64,000 bases of DNA from a virus. Below, in pieces: positions 30,115-37,374 of this stretch. Below the pieces are notes generated by a model, which saw only the letters and a list, made by a program, of their open reading frames with translations, had not been told where the DNA came from and did not search any database. The translations under genes were made by a program, and so were the position numbers. Positions within the stretch are counted from its first letter, which is position 1. Every line of letters begins with the position of its first letter. The stretch covers positions 1-64,000 of IMG/VR virus record IMGVR_UViG_3300017971_000294. One strand, written 5' to 3'.

Positions 30115-30149
30115 TACAAAAAAGCGCATTACAATTGTAATGCGCTTTT
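30115..30149 (-). terminator. Intrinsic terminator behind the small membrane gene
   Basis: A perfect AAAGCGCATTACAA palindrome is followed by six T on the minus strand. It ends the transcript of the 26-residue gene. On the plus strand it is followed by only four T. Confidence 0.75.
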
Positions 30150-30166
30150 CAATCTGAAATGAATTT

Positions 30167-30247
30167 TTATACAAATAGTGCGCTGAGCTGATACGAAACA
30201 ATTATTGTGATCATAATTACCGAATAGTAAAACATTGCTTTTTTCAT
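30167..30247 (-). CDS. Tiny single-pass membrane protein
   Basis: A 26-residue gene: MKKAMFYYSVIMITIIVSYQ, then LSALFV. Two Lys then a hydrophobic stretch make one membrane span. AAAAGGAGATTATTAAA precedes the ATG, and it is bracketed by two hairpins, which makes it a stand-alone unit. It may be a toxin-like or superinfection-type peptide; function unknown. Confidence 0.5.
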   Translation of the reverse strand: MKKAMFYYSVIMITIIVSYQLSALFV

Positions 30248-30279
30248 TTTAATAATCTCCTTTTTTTATTTTATATATC

Positions 30280-30319
30280 GCACTATTTCACCAAAAATTT
30301 AATGAAATAGTGCTTTTTT
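30280..30319 (+). terminator. Hairpin with T run on the plus strand
   Basis: GCACTATTTCA/TGAAATAGTGC is followed by TTTTTT on the plus strand. No plus-strand gene ends here, so it may block antisense transcription or act as a leader hairpin on the minus transcript. Confidence 0.5.
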
Positions 30320-30366
30320 CACAATTATTCCAATAACAGTATGCTTCGCCAATTAATTGTTAGGAA

Positions 30367-30867
30367 CTAAGACATATTGAATTGATTAATTCTTTCTTGT
30401 CTCAGTTCTTGCGCTAATTGTACTTTCGATTTTGGAATGACATCTTCAAAATGCAAAATGTCATTTGTTTTGTGTACTTTTCGTCCAAAAACATTTTTAT
30501 AATATCGATCATTTTGACTATCGGCAAGATATGTGCTGATAGTCGAAACAGCGTATTGACTATCAAATATAAATAGCGATTGGTCGATTAGACTTTTGCG
30601 TGTATAACGTGCTTCAGCTATCTTTTGTTCTAAAAAGATGAGTAAAGCACTTCGTTTTTTGCGCTTTGATCTGTTATGCCTAGTTCGCATGTTTTCTTTT
30701 TCAGAAACATGCTTTTTAGACACAACGTACCTACGATTTTCGTTCTTTAAACGTGCATTATCAAGTGCGATGTTTTTATAATGTTGAATAATTTCACTTT
30801 TGGTCATTGACTCAAAGTCTATGACAATCTGATTTAACTCTTGAATATCTTTAATTCTATTATTCAT
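30367..30867 (-). CDS. Basic TYLAD-domain protein (paralogue 3)
   Basis: This protein of 166 residues has a helical N-terminus, a very basic linker (RTRHNRSKRKKRSA) and a C-terminal domain ARYTRKSLIDQSLFIF plus VSTISTYLADSQNDRYY that matches the C-terminal domains of genes 8974 and 25448. ATG 30867 has only a weak GTGAG site; ATG 30885 is an alternative. It lies alone behind its own promoter near the repeat region and may be a DNA-binding regulator or origin-associated factor; that is inference. Confidence 0.55.
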   Translation of the reverse strand: MNNRIKDIQELNQIVIDFESMTKSEIIQHYKNIALDNARLKNENRRYVVSKKHVSEKENMRTRHNRSKRKKRSALLIFLEQKIAEARYTRKSLIDQSLFIFDSQYAVSTISTYLADSQNDRYYKNVFGRKVHKTNDILHFEDVIPKSKVQLAQELRQERINQFNMS

Positions 30868-30921
30868 TTGTATGCTCACTTTCATTTTATAAGCGAAGCA
30901 TACTGTTATTGGAACAATGAT

Positions 30922-30964
30922 GATGCAATAGGCATTCAATTGAATGCCTATTGCATCTTTTTTT
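30922..30964 (+). terminator. 36-bp perfect palindrome with T run on the plus strand
   Basis: The half-site GATGCAATAGGCATTCAA is followed by its exact complement and then seven T on the plus strand. On the minus strand it stands in the 5' leader of gene 30367. Plus-strand terminator or minus-strand leader hairpin are both possible. Confidence 0.55.
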
Positions 30965-30988
30965 GTGAAAAGAGTGAAAAGAGTGAAC

Positions 30989-31018
30989 GTTATAATCTGA
31001 TATCAACTCTTATGTCAT
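30989..31018 (-). promoter_or_regulatory. Promoter for gene 30367
   Basis: ATGACA and TATAAC are separated by 18 bp on the minus strand. Start would be near 30982, placing the long palindrome at 30922 in the leader. Confidence 0.45.
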
Positions 31019-31024
31019 ACTCGA

Positions 31025-31635
31025 AGTGTATTTATTGAATCGATTGAAGTCGTTTTTCGTTCGTGCTTCAGTATAATGCATTATACTTTGAACAAAATGC
31101 GCATTGCATCGGATCTAAAGATCGACTTAGCATGTCATATCGCATGATCAAACTATGTCAATGATCATTTTCATTCCTATTTGAATGAGCTATGCATCAC
31201 TCATTCTTTAGGAATGATCGGACGATATCGCTTTTAAGTCATCGACGCCAAAAAATAAGTATCGACTTTTCAACTTGTTTTTGACATAAGCACAATTGGC
31301 TATATAGCCAATTTAATGATATCGATTATTATGCTACTCGACGCAATCAATGTTTAGATCACTGCTAAAGTACTGATTAAATCAGTTTTCTACTTGAAAC
31401 TAGCTTCGATGCCCAAAGTCGTTGACATCTTAAAATTGACCTAGACACCGATTGTGTCTCATAACAACGTTTTATATGCGATACATTGATTAATAAGAGT
31501 CAAGACATACTCAGTCTATTAGGACTTTCACCTAATAGACATGTCTCATGAAGTATCGGTATTAAGACTTCTATCTTGACTATCTGAATAGACATAGTGC
31601 CTATATACGTAGCAATGATAATGCCAATATTAATA
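31025..31635 (-). ncRNA. Candidate large structured RNA (about 600 nt)
   Basis: No open frame over 60 codons is convincing here, yet helix follows helix: GTCTATTAGG/CCTAATAGAC (31514-31540) with loop TGAAAGT, AGACAC/GTGTCT (31443-31459), ACTGAT/ATCAGT (31372-31386), AATTGGCTA/TAGCCAATT (31294-31313), CATTCCTA/TAGGAATG plus AATGAG/CTCATT (31172-31216), AGTATAATG/CATTATACT (31070-31087) and an enclosing AGTCA/TGACT pair at 31498-31581. An extended -10 promoter reads into it on the minus strand. Size and density recall GOLLD and ROOL phage RNAs. No sequence match can be claimed without a search; an origin with many palindromes is the alternative. Confidence 0.5.
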
Positions 31636-31641
31636 AGTTTT

Positions 31642-31650
31642 ATTATATCA
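31642..31650 (-). promoter_or_regulatory. Extended -10 promoter for the structured RNA
   Basis: TGATATAAT on the minus strand is a perfect TGn-TATAAT. An ATATTG box stands 15 bp upstream of the -10. Start would be near 31635. Confidence 0.55.
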
Positions 31651-31755
31651 GCCCTAAAAAGACAATATATCCAATTATATCAACATGTTATATTCCAAAA
31701 AAATATTTTTTAAAAATAAAACACCAAAAGTAGCCTATTAAATCTTAATAAAGAA

Positions 31756-31868
31756 TGACAAAAAATGTCATAATGATATCAATAGCTTACACAATTACTA
31801 AAATAAACTATTGATATCATTGAATAATTCATTGACAAAAAATGTCACTATACTGACAAAAATTGTCA
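31756..31868. repeat. Three TGACA-N5-TGTCA dyads with a larger inverted repeat
   Basis: 15-bp dyads at 31756-31770, 31833-31847 and 31854-31868; the last two are 21 bp apart, two helical turns. Between the first and second, AATGATATCAATAG and CTATTGATATCATT form a 14-bp inverted repeat. This is an operator or origin pattern rather than coding DNA. Confidence 0.65.
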
Positions 31869-32102
31869 CTATCAATAGAATAGAGAATAAGAGAATAATC
31901 CCAAGACAAAGATTGTGTATAGCATTTACTGAAGTCGCATCACATAGGATTATAGGTGTAGAATCAATGCAATGAATAGCAATCATCAGTGATCATTCAA
32001 TTGTAGGCTCATGTGTAGCAATGTAATAAATGAATGTGCTGTAGTTCTTATGTGTCTTGATGAGTCATGCATTATGCAATGGTACACTATTGCATTATGC
32101 AA

Positions 32103-32275
32103 TGATTCATATTCATAAACTAAATGGCATTCATTAAATCAATCAAATAAAATGAATCATATTCAGTATTTAAATGGCGTTCATTTATCTGTGCAGACTA
32201 TAAAGTTGACATAAGATATATTATCAGACACTCGATGAGATAGGTGAATCGCATTCAAAAAATGAATCGCATTCA
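32103..32275. repeat. Second cluster of TGAATC-type palindromic sites
   Basis: Sites at 32103 (TGATTCATATTCA), 32153 (TGAATCATATTCA), 32245 and 32263 (TGAATCGCATTCA), plus half sites GGCATTCA and GGCGTTCA. The last two are again 18 bp apart, like the array at 30011-30109. Confidence 0.65.
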
Positions 32276-32333
32276 TTTAATGACCCCTCTTCAAATCTTG
32301 AATCGGATTTTCGATGCAGCGCGTATGGGACCC

Positions 32334-32540
32334 CATCACAAAATATTTTCTGCATTTTGCCTCGGAATTTATTCCATTCCATATTAGCCTTTAGCCTTTA
32401 GCTCATCACAAAATATTTTTCATATTTTACCGTGAAATGTTTTTCCATCAATTCCATATTAGCCTTTGGCCTTTAGCCTTTAGCCTTTAGCTCATCACAA
32501 AATATTTTCTGCATTTTGCCTCGGAATTTATTCCATTCCG
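32334..32540. repeat. Three imperfect direct repeats
   Basis: Units starting CATCACAAAATATTTT at 32334, 32404 and 32493 contain TGCCTCGGAATTTATTCC-like segments and variable numbers of TAGCCTT microrepeats. Units one and three are nearly identical. From 32541 to 32766 I see only AT-rich sequence without a clear feature. Confidence 0.65.
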
Positions 32541-32766
32541 CATGTGGTAATAGAATTACATTGGTGTTTTAGGTTTTTATAGGGTCTGACTGACTCTAAA
32601 TTACATTGCGGAAAGAGGTAATCAGAGAAAATCAATGGTTATTGATGAAATTACATTGCTTTTATTTTAAATTTTCATTGGATTGGTTGTAATCATGTTT
32701 TATTGTCTTTATTTGATGTTTTAGTTTCAGTGTATGGAATGGGAGAATGTATTGATTTTTTAGTTT

Positions 32767-33141
32767 TTATTCTATTTCCTCCAACAGTTCTATCGGATAC
32801 CAACCGCCCTCTACCGTATCTACTATTCTTTTGGTATGGTATTTGTTGTGTACCGTGTTGAACATTCTTTGATCTCTTGCGGTGTATTTCAGTATCATTA
32901 TTTCTTTTGGAATTGTCGTTTCATCTTTCAATTCGATCAAGCCGTCGTCTGTTCTTCTTTTGACGACTTTCATTTTCTTGGTTTCTTTCATATAATCGTA
33001 TCCTCCTATCACTTTTATTTCTTCAATCATGCACTCTGCTATATTGCACATTTTAAGGCACTCGATGCATGGTAGATTGTCTGTGCAATCTGGATTGTCG
33101 TCGCAGTAGGAGCATAGTAAAAGGACTTTTCGTTTTTTCAT
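32767..33141 (-). CDS. Cys-rich protein with an internal in-frame start
   Basis: This 124-residue gene codes for an N-terminal Cys cluster (CSYCDDNPDC, CIECLKMC, C) and a basic beta-rich second half (KMKVVKRRTDDGLIELKDET). The second half can start at ATG 32991, which has an in-frame GATAGGAGGATACG site, so a shorter product of 74 residues is likely. The same arrangement occurs at 20875. The start at 33141 stands in an 8-bp ATGAAAAA repeat, far from the AAGGA site. Confidence 0.5.
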   Translation of the reverse strand: MKKRKVLLLCSYCDDNPDCTDNLPCIECLKMCNIAECMIEEIKVIGGYDYMKETKKMKVVKRRTDDGLIELKDETTIPKEIMILKYTARDQRMFNTVHNKYHTKRIVDTVEGGWYPIELLEEIE

Positions 33142-33177
33142 TTTTTCATTTTTTCATTCCTTATCTATTGTAGAGGT

Positions 33178-33525
33178 TCATTCTTTGATCGAAGGATTTT
33201 CATAGATATTGCCGATGACTTCAACATCGTTGAAAAAGTCGCTCAGATGTTCTGTTATCAATGGTCTTTCAGAATGCATGTCCCAGTGTCCTAAATTCCA
33301 CCTGACTTCCATTAATGCCCATTCAGATGTTCCTATTTGAAATTTGACTACATCCCCCTCGTATATTTCTTGCCCTTTGGAGTCTTTCATCCCTGTGTAT
33401 TGCATGATAGGATTTTTTGAAAATGTGATTTTTGGAGGCCCTAACCAATGTCCGTCTTTGACAATACCGATTCCATAATACATTCCGTATTTTCCAAGGA
33501 ATTGTCTAAATTTTATCTCTCTCAT
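33178..33525 (-). CDS. YopX family protein
   Basis: A 115-residue protein with the YopX pattern: MREIKFRQFLGKYGMYYGIG, IMQYTGMKDSKGQEIYEGD, and the closing VEVIGNIYENP. YopX proteins are widespread in phages and prophages of low-GC bacteria, with no known biochemical role. ATG 33525 follows AAAGGGGGTAAAAG; in-frame codons to 33570 are extra. Confidence 0.85.
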   Translation of the reverse strand: MREIKFRQFLGKYGMYYGIGIVKDGHWLGPPKITFSKNPIMQYTGMKDSKGQEIYEGDVVKFQIGTSEWALMEVRWNLGHWDMHSERPLITEHLSDFFNDVEVIGNIYENPSIKE

Positions 33526-33566
33526 TCTTTTACCCCCTTTCGTTGCTATATATAATAGGTATAGAT

Positions 33567-33764
33567 TCACAAGTCGAATCTTTTGTTGTTTTCTGTTTTC
33601 ATGTATAGCGGAATTTCATCGATCAAGGCTTTTATGATCGAATGTGTTGACAAGAGCGGTTCATCTGTTTCTGTTTTGAAGTATTTGGTGTTTTTTGCGA
33701 GGGAATATTCTATTGAGATGATGAGTTGTCTTAATAAATGTGCTGTTTCTTCTTTTTCTGCCAT
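33567..33764 (-). CDS. First gene of the minus-strand arm, hypothetical
   Basis: A 65-residue helical protein (MAEKEETAHLLRQLIISIEY, then DEPLLSTHSIIKALIDEIPL). AAAGGACAAAACA precedes the ATG. It is nearest to the divergent promoter region and would be expressed first. Family unknown. Confidence 0.5.
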   Translation of the reverse strand: MAEKEETAHLLRQLIISIEYSLAKNTKYFKTETDEPLLSTHSIIKALIDEIPLYMKTENNKRFDL

Positions 33765-33842
33765 TGTTTTGTCCTTTTTTTGTTGATAAATGACTGATTT
33801 TGTTGCGTTTTTTATGTTTTTACGTGCAATATTGCTGTTTTT

Positions 33843-33871
33843 ATCTTATCATATTGTATGTAATCCTTGAA
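33843..33871 (-). promoter_or_regulatory. Minus-arm promoter at the divergence point
   Basis: TTCAAG and TAAGAT are separated by 17 bp on the minus strand. The -35 lies 8 bp from the plus-strand -35, so the two promoters are back to back. Confidence 0.5.
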
Positions 33872-33878
33872 TTTTTTG

Positions 33879-33906
33879 TTGACAGGGTGTGGTTTTGTAT
33901 TATATC
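33879..33906 (+). promoter_or_regulatory. Promoter of the virion operon
   Basis: A consensus TTGACA is followed after 16 bp by TATATC. Start would be just upstream of the small terminase ribosome site GGAGGTGAT. No other good promoter is seen before the first virion gene. Confidence 0.6.
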
Positions 33907-33929
33907 CTTAAATTATGGAGGTGATGCGA

Positions 33930-34655
33930 ATGGCTGTTCCAGTTAGAAAAAACAACGGTAATGTGAAGATGGCGGATCTGATTGTGGAGTCGAAGCCAAA
34001 GGAGAAAAAGAAGAGGAAGGTAAAACCGAAGCAGAGAAAGGGGATTGGAAGGCCCCATCAGCATTTGGAGGAGGGGAACAGGAAAAGCGATAAGCGGTCT
34101 GTGTACGGATTGCGGGGGACGTATGCGGAGCGGTTTGGGCAGATGCAGATCACAAAAGGCACCAAGAACGGGATGAAGCTCGTTTCTTGGGATGCTATAC
34201 CAGAATGCAGAGAATCGTGTCCTATTGCGGAGAAGTGCCCCTACACTGGCAAAAAGAAATGTACAGTGATGAAATCGTATGTTGGAAGTGCAGCGAGTAT
34301 CATACAGAACAACTACGATCTGGATGAGGCGGATATGTTGAGGGTGGGGCTTCATCTGTTGCCGTTGTACAGGAATCTTTGTCGTCTTCAGATTGAGGAA
34401 TTCGCGTTGGAGGGGATCACGAGAGTCAATAAGGCTGGGAGTACGGTGTTGCATCCTATCTACGATTCGATCAAAGCGCATGTTTCAGCGATAGAGAGTT
34501 TGTGGAAGGCGCTGGGGCTGCTTAATAACGCGAAGAAAAAGAGAAAGACGGATATTGAAAAGTATCACCATGACAGGTACGTACCGACGGAGGTGCCTAC
34601 GGTGGGTGATATCGTCAACGGGAACCCAGACTACTACGACACTTTGAGTGAGTGA
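33930..34655 (+). CDS. Putative terminase small subunit
   Basis: This 241-residue protein lies directly upstream of the large terminase. It has a basic N-terminus (EKKKRKVKPKQRKGIGRP), a Cys cluster (CRESCPIAEKCPYTG, KKC) and a helical middle (LYRNLCRLQIEEFALEGITR, AHVSAIESLWKALGLL) like P27-type small terminases. It would recognise the packaging site. ATG 33930 (MAVPVRKN) is preceded by GGAGGTGATGCGA, which overrules ATG 33915. Confidence 0.65.
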   Translation: MAVPVRKNNGNVKMADLIVESKPKEKKKRKVKPKQRKGIGRPHQHLEEGNRKSDKRSVYGLRGTYAERFGQMQITKGTKNGMKLVSWDAIPECRESCPIAEKCPYTGKKKCTVMKSYVGSAASIIQNNYDLDEADMLRVGLHLLPLYRNLCRLQIEEFALEGITRVNKAGSTVLHPIYDSIKAHVSAIESLWKALGLLNNAKKKRKTDIEKYHHDRYVPTEVPTVGDIVNGNPDYYDTLSE

Positions 34656-34659
34656 TGCG

Positions 34660-36549
34660 ATGGTACCTTTACGTGCCTCGGCCCGCTTGAAAGCCGATAG
34701 AGTCAAGTCGATGCAAGATTACAGGAATGGGGCGGAGGGCTTCATTCTTTGGTGTGAAGATAAAGTCAGAATTCCCATCTACCCACCAGGCTCCGACATA
34801 CCTGAATATCATTCGATGGGCAAATTGCCCGATTCCCCGCATCCAGACACCGGAAGAAGCTACAAGACGATTTGGGATGGACAAAAGAAGATGATCCGCA
34901 AAGCGTTGGTGATGAATCAGGGGAAATTCGTTTATCGTTTGATTATTTTGTGCTGGATGCGGGGGGAAGGGAAGTCTTTGCTGGCGTGTTTGATTCAATT
35001 GTGGAAATTCTTTTGCTGGCCAAGGCAACAGATCATGCTTGGGGCGAACAGCAAGGACCAAGTGAAGTTCGTGCATTATGATATTATGCGGGATATCGTG
35101 ATAAACTCGCCGCAGCTCTTGAGTGTTGTAGGGAAAAGGAATATTCAAGAGAAAGAGATTCGTTTGAAGGATTCAAGCGGCAATATCAGGTCGATTATCA
35201 GATCGATATCGAGTTTTTCAGGTATCGTGTCGAATATCACTGGTTTCACTTTTTCAGAGATATTCGAAATGAAAAATCCCAAGTTCTTTGTTCAGCTTTA
35301 TGGATCTATAAGGAACATACCGAATGCAATCGGTGTGATCGACAGTACTGTTAGCAGCAAACAGCACATCCTCTACCAACAATATCAGAATTGGTTGACT
35401 GGAAAGAGCGGGGGGTTGTTTTTCGATTATCGTTATTCGAAGTCGGGGGATCATAGAGATTACTGGAACCCGATGATGACGCAATCCCAACTCGAAGACT
35501 ACCGCGCATCCTTCCCCTTTGGTGAATTCGAAAGATACTTCCTGAATTTGTGGGAAGCTGGGCACATGCAGATATTCTCTGATGAGATGGTAGAGGAAAT
35601 GGGGTATATGGGGATTGACGGTGAACTGCTGAACCACACAGATGTGATCGAGAACGTGAACAAGAAAAATGAATTGATCAAAAGACTTTCGATTGCGACG
35701 AAGAAGGAATGGGATGATGGAGTAAGAGAAACGGAAGATTTGATAACAGGTATCGATCACAGAATAATCCCAGTCACAAATTACTACAGCTTGCATGACA
35801 ACTTTGGATTTCATAGACCTGTATCGATGGAGTCACTTGCCAATCTTGGTCGTGTTTTGGATACGGATTGGCTTATATTGGCTGGTGCTGATATGGGAGA
35901 TCCGATGGCGTTAAGGGGCAATGCAAGATCGATATTCACTTGTGTGGCGAAGGGGTTGCCGGGGTCCAAGTCCAATCCTCATGTCGTGTCTATGGAGACA
36001 GCGGTTTTGAAATTCGTTTATATCGTGTTGCATATTTTCAATATTGAAAACCATGCCGTGAACACGTTGAAGGAACAGGCGGATATGTGCAATGATGAAT
36101 ATGATGGAATCGATGTGTTTTGCGGTGAGCGTTACGGATTGTGGGATATGCAGGAATGGTGCAAAGATAGAGATATCGAGTTCATTCCTATATTCCCGAA
36201 TTATGCGAGGCAGAAAGAGGCGTTCAAAGAATTCTACGATTCTTTGAAAGAGGGAAGATTCAAGTGTCCAGATGTCAAAATTCCAGGCTCCAAGAAAGAG
36301 GATATATTGAGGGAGGAGCTTGAGAAATTCGATCATGAAACGAGAATAGGACCGACGGGACAGGAGAGTGGGTGGTTTGGAAGTCCTGAAAAACTTGAAA
36401 AATATGGTGCCCAAGATGACTCGGTGTTCAGTATAGGATGGACTTTGTATGGGGGCAAAGACAAGGGACCATCTGATTTCAGAGTAAGAAAATCCGCCAT
36501 GAGCTTTGGCGTTTTCATTGAAAACAAGGCTTTAATGGGTCAATATTGA
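34660..36549 (+). CDS. Terminase large subunit
   Basis: This 629-residue packaging motor has a Walker A-like CWMRGEGKS, adenine-motif context after LIQLWKF, and the nuclease start LILAGADMGDP with further acidic residues (IDVFCGERYG). The Walker B position reads TFSEIFEM, so Ser-Glu stands where Asp-Glu is usual. It drives DNA into the head through the portal. ATG 34660 is preferred because the portal start has the same MVPLR; GTG 34648 would give four more residues. Confidence 0.87.
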   Translation: MVPLRASARLKADRVKSMQDYRNGAEGFILWCEDKVRIPIYPPGSDIPEYHSMGKLPDSPHPDTGRSYKTIWDGQKKMIRKALVMNQGKFVYRLIILCWMRGEGKSLLACLIQLWKFFCWPRQQIMLGANSKDQVKFVHYDIMRDIVINSPQLLSVVGKRNIQEKEIRLKDSSGNIRSIIRSISSFSGIVSNITGFTFSEIFEMKNPKFFVQLYGSIRNIPNAIGVIDSTVSSKQHILYQQYQNWLTGKSGGLFFDYRYSKSGDHRDYWNPMMTQSQLEDYRASFPFGEFERYFLNLWEAGHMQIFSDEMVEEMGYMGIDGELLNHTDVIENVNKKNELIKRLSIATKKEWDDGVRETEDLITGIDHRIIPVTNYYSLHDNFGFHRPVSMESLANLGRVLDTDWLILAGADMGDPMALRGNARSIFTCVAKGLPGSKSNPHVVSMETAVLKFVYIVLHIFNIENHAVNTLKEQADMCNDEYDGIDVFCGERYGLWDMQEWCKDRDIEFIPIFPNYARQKEAFKEFYDSLKEGRFKCPDVKIPGSKKEDILREELEKFDHETRIGPTGQESGWFGSPEKLEKYGAQDDSVFSIGWTLYGGKDKGPSDFRVRKSAMSFGVFIENKALMGQY

Positions 36550-36557
36550 TTTTTTTA

Positions 36558-36586
36558 TTGACAAATGGAATTTGATATATTATCGG
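36558..36586 (+). promoter_or_regulatory. Possible internal promoter after the terminase
   Basis: TTGACA stands 14 to 17 bp before TATTAT/TATCGG in AT-rich DNA directly after the terminase stop. It could raise expression of the two small genes and the portal. Confidence 0.4.
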
Positions 36587-36661
36587 TTATGCAGACCAGT
36601 ATAAGGTGTACGGACGGAGGGTTCGTCATGGCACTAAAAAAATCAAGAAAGGAGGGACATT

Positions 36662-36937
36662 ATGGCACTAAATCCGGACATTATCGAAGCTGTTGCTAAT
36701 TCCAATTTCAAAACGAATGCGGAAATGGCGACACAGAACAGCGTGAATCATCAGCACAGACTCCAGATCCTTGCTGAAAAAGCTCTGTCGAAGTCTCTGG
36801 AATCGATGGATACGACTTCTGTTCCTGAGGGTCTGGGCCTTGCCGCTGCTCAACGGAGCGACTTGGCGAAGGTAATTGATGATCTGGCCGCGGCGATTGC
36901 GACAATGAAGGCTTTTGTTCCGACTCCAGGCGGCTAA
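36662..36937 (+). CDS. RebB-like small protein
   Basis: A 91-residue helical protein beginning MALNPDIIEAVANSNFKTNA, EMATQNSVNHQHRLQILAEK and ALSKSLESMDTTS. The NPxIxxAVxxxNxK start and the Gln-rich helix recall RebB (R-body/killing-trait) proteins. That resemblance is by eye. It sits behind its own GAAAGGAGGGACATT site between terminase and portal, an unusual place, and may be an abundant virion or maturation helper. Confidence 0.45.
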   Translation: MALNPDIIEAVANSNFKTNAEMATQNSVNHQHRLQILAEKALSKSLESMDTTSVPEGLGLAAAQRSDLAKVIDDLAAAIATMKAFVPTPGG

Positions 36938-36979
36938 TGAACTGATCTTTTAAACAGCATCCTCGAGGTGGAGGATCTC

Positions 36980-37015
36980 TTGCGATTACCAGTTCAACCC
37001 TCCGCCAAATCGCAA
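36980..37015 (+). other. Leader hairpin before gene 37056
   Basis: TTGCGATT/AATCGCAA encloses 20 nt; a smaller ATCCTC/GAGGAT hairpin precedes it. Both lie in the 118-bp gap and may set expression of the next gene. No T run. Confidence 0.5.
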
Positions 37016-37055
37016 CAGTGAATCCACCTTGGGGATATAGAGAGCGGAGGGGACG

Positions 37056-37373
37056 ATGGCAACGACACAACCCAAAGTGGATTTCAATGTAAATCCAGGG
37101 ACTATATTTCAGAAGGCTTTGGATGATTATAAAAAGACACTTGAAAATGCAACGATGCAATATCAAAAGATTTTGGCAGACTCGCAAGCACATATGGAAA
37201 AGATGCTTGAGGAGGCTTCTGCACTTACCAAAATTCCAGAACCTGAACCTGAACAACCTCAATTGCCTCCTGAAATCGTCATTACAGGAGATGATGTGAA
37301 AACTTTTATTCAAGCTCTTGATTCACTGCTGAACGGCATCATGCACCTTAAAGATTCTTTTGGAATAAAATAA
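37056..37373 (+). CDS. Small helical protein before the portal
   Basis: A 105-residue protein: a coiled-coil-like first half (ALDDYKKTLENATMQYQKIL), a Pro/Glu linker (EPEPEQPQLPPEIV) and a short helical end. It ends one base before the portal start. It is probably expressed with the previous gene as a pair. Family unknown. Confidence 0.5.
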   Translation: MATTQPKVDFNVNPGTIFQKALDDYKKTLENATMQYQKILADSQAHMEKMLEEASALTKIPEPEPEQPQLPPEIVITGDDVKTFIQALDSLLNGIMHLKDSFGIK

Positions 37374-37374
37374 A

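Noticed and set aside
31798-31986. 62-codon minus-strand frame with a hydrophobic stretch
   Set aside because: No ribosome site before the ATG, and its hydrophobic codons come from the TGACA-N5-TGTCA dyads, which explain the sequence better as binding sites.
33900-34481. Large minus-strand frame opposite the small terminase
   Set aside because: Arg/His/Leu-rich antisense shadow without a start signal; the plus frame has promoter and ribosome site.
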